Source of the DNA: Klebsormidium nitens
Taxonomy: Eukaryota; Streptophyta; Klebsormidiophyceae; Klebsormidiales; Klebsormidiaceae
Length of the DNA stretch: 64,000 nucleotides
Direction of reading: 5' to 3'
Assembly (NCBI GenBank): GCA_000708835.1
Contig: DF237399.1
Span: 1-64,000 of the forward strand
Each line of letters begins with the position of its first letter. Positions within the stretch are counted from its first letter, which is position 1. Shown in pieces: positions 10,901 to 19,900 of the stretch. The position numbers and the translations under genes are program-made. The notes under the pieces are model-generated. The model saw only the letters and a list, made by a program, of their open reading frames with translations, made no database searches and was not told the origin of the DNA.

Positions 10901-12926
10901 CACCGGACTGTGTAGAAAATTGCGAAATGAACCTTTTGCGTGTGCTTGCAGGTGGGCATGGACCACATCTCGATGCAAACCCCGCCGCGCGCGCTGAGCG
11001 ACGGCTACAAGCGACGGCTGGCGCTTGCGGTGCAACTGGTAAGAGCGCCTTGCCAGAATCTCGACTAGATTCTGGCAAAAGCGAAGCTTCGAACCGTCGC
11101 AAAAGCGAAACTTCAAAACTAGGTCAGACGTGGTCGTTTCAGTTACCGTAAGGCTAGCCGGGTTGCTCGGGTTCGATCACGGCGTGCAGGCTTCACAGGA
11201 AGTATTTGTTCAAAACCAAAAAGCTTTCCGACTTTGACTGGAAACCCGCAACCTCAGCAGTGACATTCACGTCCGATGCGATCCTGAATCCACCCTAGTC
11301 TTCTGAAGAAGAGCCATAGAAGTAGACTTAAATAGTAACAAGGTCGAATAGGAATAAGGAACTTGACGAGGACGGGTGGGGTTAGTATGGTGTTGAGGGT
11401 GGGTTTGGATGCCGAGCGCTAATTAGTGCATATGGTTCTTAGGTAAGTTAATCAGGCTATTTCTCTTCGTTATCACAATTAGATTCTTGGAATCATCAAA
11501 GTCTGTGGTGTTGAAGAGCCGCTCGTTTGTTTGCAGATTCGGCAGCCGGACATCCTTCTACTCGACGAACCACTGGCGGGCCTTGGTAAGCCAAACAGGG
11601 CGACGTCGTAACCCTTTCGGCACACATTTGGTCGCTTGCCACCTTGTTTCGAAAAGTCGTCTTTTTGCTCGCAAATGGTCCTCTGTTCTATCAGCAAGCT
11701 GGTCTCCTTCAAGGGTATGTGATGTCTGAAATAGCCTTCCTTACGTTGTTCGAAAGGGGTGAGCTGTATCTGGCACCTTCGCCGTCGCATCAACGCAATT
11801 ACGACAGTCTGATGCAAGGAGATCGGTGGCTTTACACGTTGCGCGTGCTCTTCTCTCCTGTCGTCATCTATTGAGAGCGGAATCAAAAGTGCCTCGTATT
11901 GTTCGCTTTCTCATTTATTGTTGCATGTCGCGTTCCGCTTCGCAAGGACCTTACTTCAGGGAGATACTTGAACCGGAAAGTACATAGGAAGTTCGGAGTG
12001 CAGACTTAGAGATACGCCAGCACGAGTAGTTCAAGGTATACAGCGCCGTCTTTCAAAGTCTCCTTTCTCGAGAAGTTCTTAGAAGTGAGCACTGACTCGA
12101 CAGCACAGCCGTTCAACAAAGTCTTGACGATTGTCGATTTGGATTGGCAGGCACGACTGCCTCCTAGGGGACTCGACTCGCTTACGAACAGAGGCCGAAG
12201 AAGTGAAGATTGACGTCACCTTTTCTTGACCATGACGTCACCTTTTCGATGCAGATTGGCAGGCACGAATGGACGTCGTCCAACTGCTGGACCGCCTCAA
12301 GCGGACCACCACGCTCGTCGTCGTGAGCCACGACCTGAGGTGCGCGAGCGCTCGCCGCTTTTCTGCTGACGTAGTTGCTGACGTGGCGCCCTTCGTTTCC
12401 GAGGCCCGACGGGCAGACGGCTTTGTTGCGTCCGCCTCTGTTTACAAGTGACCCATTGTCGACGTGTAGGAAAGCGTTCAATGGGACGCAGACGTTGATC
12501 TCTGGACCATTGACGTGGGGACGCGGTCAAATCCAATCCTTAACGCTCTTGGAACGGACTGGCATTGAGGATTGCGGAAGATCAGCGCTACTTCCGATTT
12601 CCGGCTTTGAAACTCGGGCTGTTGCACATTTCGTTTGTGCGGACATGCTCAGATTTCTCAGGAAATATAGCAGGCTTCTAAGTGGACAATCTGATCAGAA
12701 CTAGGTGTCAGAGTTTTGGTTTGTCAATGTACTGCTGTGGTTAGCACTACCTACGAAGAACCTGGGGCGGCATGACCATGTATGTTCTCTTGTCTGCAGG
12801 GAACTTGCTCCGCTTGTCGACAACGCATGGCGGATGCACACCGGGGGGAGATTAGAGCAGGCCAAATGGCCGTTGGAGCCGGGGTCTCAACGGCTTGAAC
12901 TCGGGCAAGGCGTAGCTCGAAGCTGA
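8000..12926 (+). CDS. ABCI11: Plastid ABC-type ATPase, ABC transporter I family member 11 (NAP14-like)
   Basis: Six exons (8000-8614, 9188-9424, 10952-11038, 11537-11585, 12255-12339, 12800-12926) join in phase to 399 residues. This is a soluble nucleotide-binding subunit of the bacterial-origin ABCI class; the Arabidopsis ABCI11/NAP14 protein is plastid-targeted and linked to metal homeostasis. About 150 N-terminal residues look like a transit peptide. Motifs in order: Walker A GRSGSGKT (194-201), Q-loop VFQFPERYF (Gln246), signature ALSDGYKRRLALAVQL (about 298-313), Walker B ILLLDEPLAGLD (Asp323, Glu324), H-loop VVVSHDLREL and a C-terminal WRMHTGG. The signature reads LSDG rather than the usual LSGG. 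The introns after exon 2 and before exons 3 and 5 contain decayed or intact copies of the neighbouring exon edges. A start at 7955 is also possible. Confidence 0.93.
9545..9634 (+). repeat. Intronic copy of ABCI11 exon 2 3' half with donor (possible 90-nt cassette exon)
   Basis: This stretch repeats the last 29 codons of exon 2 (ending 9424) plus the following gtgag donor, exactly 210 nt downstream. An AG at 9543-9544 could serve as acceptor, and the resulting 90-nt exon would be phase 0 on both sides. Of 29 compared codons, 9 carry only silent changes and 3 change the residue (Ala to Val, Leu to Val, Asp to His). Two much weaker copies may lie near 9755-9815 and 10105-10200. Confidence 0.85.
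10552..10951 (+). repeat. Three decayed tandem copies of acceptor plus ABCI11 exon 3 start, period 133-134 nt
   Basis: The start of exon 3 (gtgggcatggaccac at 10952) is echoed at 10819, 10686 and 10552, each with a cag- or cac-like acceptor. The intron sequence between copies is also shared, for example actgtgtagaaaa before the last two units. The copies lost the exon 3 reading frame and are not usable as they stand. Confidence 0.8.
12139..12158 (+). repeat. Partial copy of the start of ABCI11 exon 5
   Basis: The string gattggcaggcacga at 12142-12156 repeats the acceptor junction of exon 5 (g-attggcaggcacga at 12254-12269). Nearby, tgacgtcaccttttc also occurs twice, in keeping with a small local tandem duplication of about 110 bp. 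Confidence 0.65.
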
Positions 12927-14038
12927 ACAGTTTCGCGCCGTTTGTTGAGTCGCGCTGGAGGTCGCCTTTGCGCATCTATGTATACTTGTTGCCCGATTCG
13001 AAGGGGAAGAAACTTGTACACGTGACGGCGTAAAAGAAACTAGCTCCAAGCGGAAGTTTGCCGTTGACACTGGGAATGAATTCACGTAACGGCGTCGCAA
13101 CTTCCGACACGAAACTTCATCAAGCTCGATTCCCTTGGCAACCACTGATGGTGCTTAGAGGCAAGCAACCGCGTTTGATTGGTAGGTCTCGTGTCAGATC
13201 GCCGTGCGCCGCAGTTTACTCTGTGATGCAATCGGTTGACTCCATTATGTGGTCACAACTAGGGATTCCTATGGCCTACTCTTTTTGAATTTGATACCAG
13301 CCTCCGGGGTAGTTATTGATTGGCCGGTTTAAGCTTTAGGAGTTTGCATTATGCATGCGCATGGTCCAATTAAGTTTATGCTGTAACTGCATACTGACAC
13401 CCTCAGCGCACATGCACATGAACATATCAACAGTACCTATAATCAACGCCCTCATTGCAGATCCTTGAACGCCATGTTCTTTGCCGGCCGGACGGTGCGA
13501 CTAGGCTCCGGAGTCCGTTGGCCAGCGTAGGATGATGCTGGCAGAAACGACATTGGTTGCTAGTCTTTCCGCAGTGCATGCAATGGCGTCCGTTGCATTC
13601 CGATCAGCACTGCCCAACGCGCACGCGGTGCAGCATGCAGAAATTAGTGGCGTCTCGTATTTGGTGTGCGCGCGCGCTCGCGCATCAAGTCCAACCCTGC
13701 GCGCGGCCGTCGCCGCCAAGCTCGATCATTGTCCACCTGGCGCCTATTGGACCTGAACGGAAGGCTGAAGAAGCTCAGAGTTCGTTTGGAAGAGGTTCTG
13801 CAGTTACCGGTAGCGCGTTGGCGCAAGAGCCCTTTCAGCCATGGTGTAGCCGAAGCATGATGTGTAGGTGGTTGATCGCTGAGTAGCTGGCACGTGGTGT
13901 CCCTCGTTATTAGCACCCGTGCCCACTCGGGAGACTAAATTAGCTGGAGCTCTCAGGAATCAGTGATTCCAGAAAGTTTCACGAATGCGGGCGCCATTTT
14001 AGACCCTGGGTTCCCTTTTGCATTGAACGTGGGCAGCG
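12927..14038. other. Intergenic region between ABCI11 and COA5
   Basis: Both genes point the same way. No coding exon could be joined to either neighbour. An acceptor-like attgcag with open sequence at about 13460-13520 was considered and not supported. The COA5 promoter should lie here. Confidence 0.4.
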
Positions 14039-15964
14039 ATGTCCAAGAGCTGCGAAGGACTGCTCAAAGAGTTTGCACGGTGCCTGCTAGAAAGCGATTG
14101 CGTCAAGGTGAGAATACAAGGCCTTCTCGATTGGCGTTTCAAGCACGTCTACCAATTGACCACTTGTTCCTTCAGACCACCAAAAACCGGGGTCACCAGA
14201 AACCGGGGTCTTCTGGATATAATGCTGTGAAGTTGTCTTCCGCTAAAAAGAAGAATTTGTGCATTTGAGAAAGAGACTCCGGTAGAGATCGCCACAAGTG
14301 ACTTGTAGACTGAGTAAGTGGCAACAAGGACCTTTCCTGTCTTTGGTTCCCGAATGTTTGAGGCAAAGCAGTCGTGAGCGGCGCTACACATAGTGCGTGC
14401 TAAGCCATCGTCTTGTGCCTGCACATCCTACTTGGGTGAAAACTCAGTTGTTTCACCAACTCGCTTGCTTGCTTGTCAGGACGGCCGGCCTTACAAGGAG
14501 TGTGCGAAGCTGGGCGAAGGGGAGGGGGTATCACCGGAGTGCGTGGGGATCAGAATGACGTACTTCCGGTGTAAACGGGGCCAGGTAAGGTGTTAGGAAT
14601 GTCAGGAATCACGTTTTTTTGGTGTCCTGTCAGTGCTAATTGGAAAAGGGGAGGGCGTTTCACCGGAGTGCGTGGGGATCAGAATGACGTACTTCCGGTG
14701 TAAACGTGGCCAGGTAAGGTGTCACTGATCATGTCTTTCTGGTGTCCTGTCACCGTGAATGGGGTCAGATAAGTTGACAGCTTTTAAACCGCTCCGACGA
14801 ACTTTCAGCACAAGGGGTCAAGCATATCCTTCTGAAGTTTTTATGTTGTCAATGGGGGCCAGGCAAGCTGACAGCTTTTACATCGTTCTGACATATCTTT
14901 GGTGCGATTGGAGCCAAGTAAGCCGACAGTTTCTATTTGTCTGACATTCTTTTGGTGCGAATGGGCCAGGTAAGCTGACAAATTCTTGATCTATCTACGT
15001 TTTGCCGGTGTAATTGGGGCCAGGTAAGGTGAAGGCCTTTACTTCTCTCTGTGGTGCACCACACAAGTTGCATCGGTACCATAGTGAACCACCCAAGGCT
15101 GTATGTCGACGGGGCCTTTTCAAAGGCAGGCACTATGTTTGAATGCGAGTTCCCTCTTGCTGGAAAGTTTGAGTGCCCATAATGGCCCAGCCAAAAGTGG
15201 ACCCTTTCGACAACTCTTCAATGCCTGAAGAGGGGCCATGAGATCAAAAACATTTTCTGAAGTCACCCAGAATCAAAACGAATCCGTCAAGTTGCATATC
15301 CTTTTGAATGTTGAATGATTGATTCCTGTCGATGCTGGGGGGACTTGGCACCCTTGCTATACATAGATCTGACCAGTCGGGGGAAGATTGACTTCCAGGA
15401 TTGTCCTCGTTTTGCAATCTATGCAAGGAAGCGTGACATCGCATCGGGAGAGAAAACCTGGAACTTTGTATTCTTATAGGCACCTCTAAACACGCAGGCA
15501 CAGACCTCTAAATACGGAGACTGTGCCTCTTCTACATGTTTGATCAGACTCGTATATGCAAGATCGTTCATCAAGTCATTCGTCTTGATAGATGAGTCGT
15601 CTTTTGATCTAGCAATGTCTTGGTGCACAGTACAACAACCGGATCACAGAGGGGGTTTACGACGAGACTGTGTTGTTCTTTTGTATTAAGTGCTGCCTCT
15701 CTGCAAGCCAGTACTTACCTTCGTGATCCATGATAGAGCCGCTCATGAAGGGACCACTGAACTCACATGTTGTGGTCGCTATATTGGTAGTAGTGCGCAC
15801 TTTCGTTTTGAGAAACACTTTTTCTTTGGCCTTCTATGCCTGCTGAGTACCCTCTGACAAACTATTGACAGCAATTCTTGGAAATCGATCCTACTGAACC
15901 GTGTCCTTGACGCGCCTTGCAGTTGGACATGACTACTCGGATACGAGGGAACAAAGGTTACTGA
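14039..15964 (+). CDS. COA5: Cytochrome c oxidase assembly factor 5 (PET191 family)
   Basis: Three exons (14039-14107, 14480-14584, 15923-15964) join in phase 0 to 71 residues, the usual size of COA5. The family is imported into the mitochondrial intermembrane space by the disulfide relay and helps assemble complex IV. Cysteines 5/15, 21/31 and 44/54 each form a CX9C pair, as expected. Diagnostic strings are MSKSCEGLLKEFARCL, SDCVK, PYKECA, SPECVGIRMTYFRCKRGQ and the terminal RIRGNKGY. The 1.3-kb second intron holds an almost intact copy of the 3' part of exon 2 and a further array of decayed copies of its donor region. The gene converges on GOS11. Confidence 0.95.
14648..14714 (+). repeat. 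Intronic copy of COA5 exon 2 3' end with donor
   Basis: The last about 22 codons of exon 2 and the gtaaggtgt donor recur 129 nt downstream. The copy encodes the same residues from GEGVSP to KRGQ; the three substitutions in that span are all third-position silent. The only nearby AG (about 14632) would put it out of frame, so no clean alternative exon is apparent. Confidence 0.9.
14750..15031 (+). repeat. Array of decayed COA5 exon 2 donor units, period about 50-60 nt
   Basis: Downstream of the good copy, the motif aatggggccaggtaagctgaca recurs in variant form near 14757, 14852, 14908, 14960 and 15014, separated by similar linkers (tctgacattcttttggtg). Each repeats the end of exon 2 (gggccag) and its gtaag donor. 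Confidence 0.75.
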
Positions 15965-16931
15965 CACAAGTTGCCTCACGTTGCCTCACGTGTCTTCCTT
16001 ACAACGTTGAAAATAGTGTAAGCACTGTCCTAGCTCTAGCAATGTACCATTACAAGTTAAATGACTCACAGAGTCTGATTGCGCTCCTGGCCGCCACCGT
16101 CATGTGAGGTCACTGATGGCGGTCATGGCTGGGCTATGCACGAAAGATCACGTCGATTCCATTCTTTGAGCAAGACATCAAGTAGCAATCGATACCTTCC
16201 GACTCATGGCCAATCTGAATCGATCAGGATCCAGCCTAGCTAGCTGGCAGGCTCACATGTCGGACTCACCCCGCTGCCGTCGCCCTCAAAGTGTCGATCG
16301 GCCGATCGGCCGATCGGCCATTGAACTGACCGCATGTCGTTCTCAGATCAAAACTGAATGATGGGATTGAAGCAATTACCATACGGCCCTTAACATGATA
16401 AAATTATCGGATGGTGATCGCTTGCTAGTACGCACCGCTACTAGAGGGTCACTGTTATTAGCGGCCGCCCCCCGGCCAAGTGATATACTAAACGAGTACG
16501 TAGGACGGTACCATGAATGCATGTGCCATCATAATTGGTGTGTCTGATTGAAAAGCGTCACAAGTATGTATAATCTGCAATCCATGCAGCCAATCATTTT
16601 GAACTTAGTACTAATAGGGCCGCCGGAAGTCGGTAAATAGGATCATAACTTTAGGTAGGATTCCACGCACATGCAACATATTGCAGTGATACATATTCAA
16701 TGATTCCCATTCTATGATTCCCATAGAGCTCACGTGCAACAACAAGGGGTGATGAACTTTCGGCTCACTCTCGTGATCCTTTGACTTCAAAACTGGTTAT
16801 CTGCATGAACTTGGATCTACTTGATCTAAATGAATTCACTTGGTTCCGCGGTTCCAACACAGATGTTTGGTCAGTGTACAAGATTGACAAGGCTGTACAA
16901 GTTCCTGGAGTTCCAAAAAACAGACACTTAC
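15965..16931. other. Intergenic region between convergent COA5 and GOS11
   Basis: No coding exon seen. A small perfect repeat of gatcggcc (about three times) lies near 16299-16319. The rest is presumed 3' flank of both genes. Confidence 0.4.
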
Positions 16932-19900
16932 CTACTTAGATAACCAATACAGGAGCAAAAATACTGTACAGGCAGCTATTACGGACCCCAAAATGTAAGT
17001 GTCTCGCGATCGCTTTCGTCGAATAGCCGCTGCACGAAACGACACGTTTCACCGTAAGCATCGACAAAGCATTGCAAGGTCTTCACATCACCCTTATTTG
17101 TAAAACGAACCGCAAGGCCCCTGCATTTGTAAGCTCGAATTTCTCGTGCTGCCAAACTCTTCAGACATCAGCGCAGGTCAAGGTGAGACCCCATCTAACG
17201 TATCTCACTGAGAGAGCACCGTAGCTCAGCGCATTGTTCACCTTAAACACACTCTTTGAAACCGTTCCAAACAACCGTCAGCGCTCGATTGAGCACTGGT
17301 GTGGGAGATACTTGTAAATGTCCGCGTGCGCAAGACGGCCAAGACCCAATGTGCAATCCACCGCTTTTTCCTTGATCCCACAATGTGAGCACCGAAGTGC
17401 CCCACCGACAAGTACACGCGAATGCATTGAAGGAGCGGCCCCACGTAGCTGGTTAAGTGGACTCCAAACGGTTGAGCGGTTTCTAATCCCCAGCTACCGC
17501 CAACGGCTTTCCAACGTTGAATAGAGGTGCAGCACTTGCTGTCCCGACAGAGCAAGGCCATCGTTCGCAAGTGTGAAACCAAACCGGCAGTCACTCGAAA
17601 GAACAGAGGAACAGACGCTAGAAGTCCAACCCAGCGATTCGAGCGCTCCGAACAACTCACTGAGCGTGCTATGATGCCCGGGAAGCGTTTTCCCAGGTGC
17701 TTCATCTTGCCGCCAACCTCGTAGCCGCGGAAAGCGGCGCCGGAACAACGATCGCTGACAGAATTACGGTCACCCGAACGGACAGACAAACAGACGCGAC
17801 AAATCCAACCGAGGACCCAAAACAATCCAACCGAGCGCTCCAAACCACTCACGCTCAGTCCAACCGAGGACCCAAAACATTCTAACCGAGCGTTCCAAAC
17901 CACTCACGCTCAGTCCAACCGAGGACCCAAAACAATCTAACCGAGCGCTCCAAACCACTTACTGAGCGTGCTCCGGATGACCGGGAACCGGTCCCCCAGG
18001 TGCTTCAGCTTGGCGCCGATCTCGACGAACAGTCCCCGCTGCGCAGTGAGAGCGCTCCTGGTCGCCTGCGCCTGCGCCAGAACCTCGTCGGCAGACGCCG
18101 TCGCGCTGTGGATTTGGCCACGTTCCCGAAGCAGGCCGCCGACACCGGAAGTTGGGCCGCCCTGGGCCTGCTGGGGGCACGGAGATTGGTGTCAAGAAGC
18201 TTGCGTTTAGTATAAAAAGGCGAAAAGGGGGTATGCAGAAAGTTGTGAAAGCGCTCATGAAAGCTTTTGCATCTAGCTGCCCAGTGCTGTCCGGTTTCAC
18301 TTTCGACCCTGTACTTGCTGTGGTACTGGCAGCAATTCCGTAGCAGGCCGCCGACACTGAAAATCGGGCCGCCCTGCGCCCGCTGGGGGCACGGAGATTG
18401 GTGTCAGGGTTTTGGGCGAAACAGTTTCTGTGATAGTAACCCGCCGCGCTGTGGAGCTGGCTGCATTCCCACAGGAAGCGGCTGACACCGGAAATTGGGC
18501 CGCCCCGTGCCTGCTGGAGCGACAAAGACTGGTGTCAAACTTTTCCGGCATAAGGCTCTATATCATATATCGCTGTTGCGATGTGAGTTCGGCGGCGTTC
18601 ACGCAGCAGGCCGCGGACGCCAGACGTCGGGCCGCCCTGCGCCTGCTGGGGGCGTGGACATCCGTGTCAAACCTTGTGCACAATGCTTTGCAATATTGCG
18701 AAGATTGAGAACGAAGAGACGCAAGGATTGGCTTTTGGGGATTTCTGCATTTGGCGGCTGAGGGCCGTCCTTTCCGGGCGAGGATTCGCTGCAGATCTGG
18801 CCGCATCCCCGCAGCAAGCCGCCAACGCCGGAGGTGGGCCCTTGGAGCCTGCTGTGGGACACGGCGAGTGTTCTGGATCATCTCCATTACCGTAGGACCT
18901 TTTTCACGGGCGCAAATCTGGAAAGTCGGTATGGGCAAAAGGGAGGTTGCTGCTTAAACCCTGCATCTGGTCGGTCACTGCCCTCTTTTCCGAACCTCCA
19001 CTGAATGTGGTCTTGGTGTGTGCAGGAATCGGCCCGCAGTGGAGGGAAAAAGGGACGGGCAAAAGATGAGAAGGCGAGACGAAAGGAGCCCTTTTGCTGA
19101 GCAATCCGCTGACAGTCGACGTCAGACGTTTCACCAATCTTAGACGTCATGGCTACATGGCTGCTTTTCAAGCCTGTTCTGCATTACCACATGAGCATGA
19201 CACTTGAGAAAGAACATCGTCGAGTTATTGCCAGATCCAGGCTTCGTTTGGGGCCGCAAATACGGGGCCCGACAAGAATCGGGAATACGTTGGGCTGAGA
19301 CGAAAGCTATGAGGCTTGTACTTGAAAAGTCCAGAGCGGGATCAAGGTTGGCCTAAGAAAAACATAACAGCCAATCTACCCACGGCGGTCCGTCCTCGAT
19401 GAAGCGTAGGTCACAGGAGGCTACATATGGAAGCTAAACGGGTGAGACACCGAGGGGCTTTGAGTCCAGCGGCGAGGACAACAAATTGCGGGCCTCGTTG
19501 TGTTTATTTGTATTTCCTGAGAGGATGTACAAACGTTCTCAGAATGGTGACTGCCTCACCTTGTACTCGCTGATGTCATTTCGTACGGATGACAGCAGCT
19601 CGGCGTGCTCCCGCATCGAATTGATGTTGTTCTTTGTCCGCTTGAACTCCTGTGGAATAAGTAGCTTTTGTTCGAAAAATAGATTCTGGCCAAGCGCAGT
19701 TCCAGGACCAAAGTATGGAAGACAGGGTATCATATGGTTGATAATTCTACCCTAAGCGAATGGGCAGAGTTGTTGGAAGTGAAGACATTCTGGCTGGTAT
19801 ACCCTTCAGACAGAGCCGAGCGGCAATTACTTCAAGACCCAGGTTATCCTGCTAGCAAAGGACGCCACCGCTGTGCAGCCATAAAAATTTTCACCGAATC

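Noticed and set aside
12705-12799. Upstream extension of the last ABCI11 exon
   Set aside because: A strong tgtctgcag acceptor at 12799 and the family sequence across the junction (SHDLRELAPLV) fix the exon start at 12800.
17238-17903. A 221-codon open frame on the minus strand
   Set aside because: It runs through the 55-bp repeat units and the decayed exon 4 copy in the GOS11 intron; the repetitive peptide is explained by the array and the true terminal exon lies beyond it at 16932-17029.
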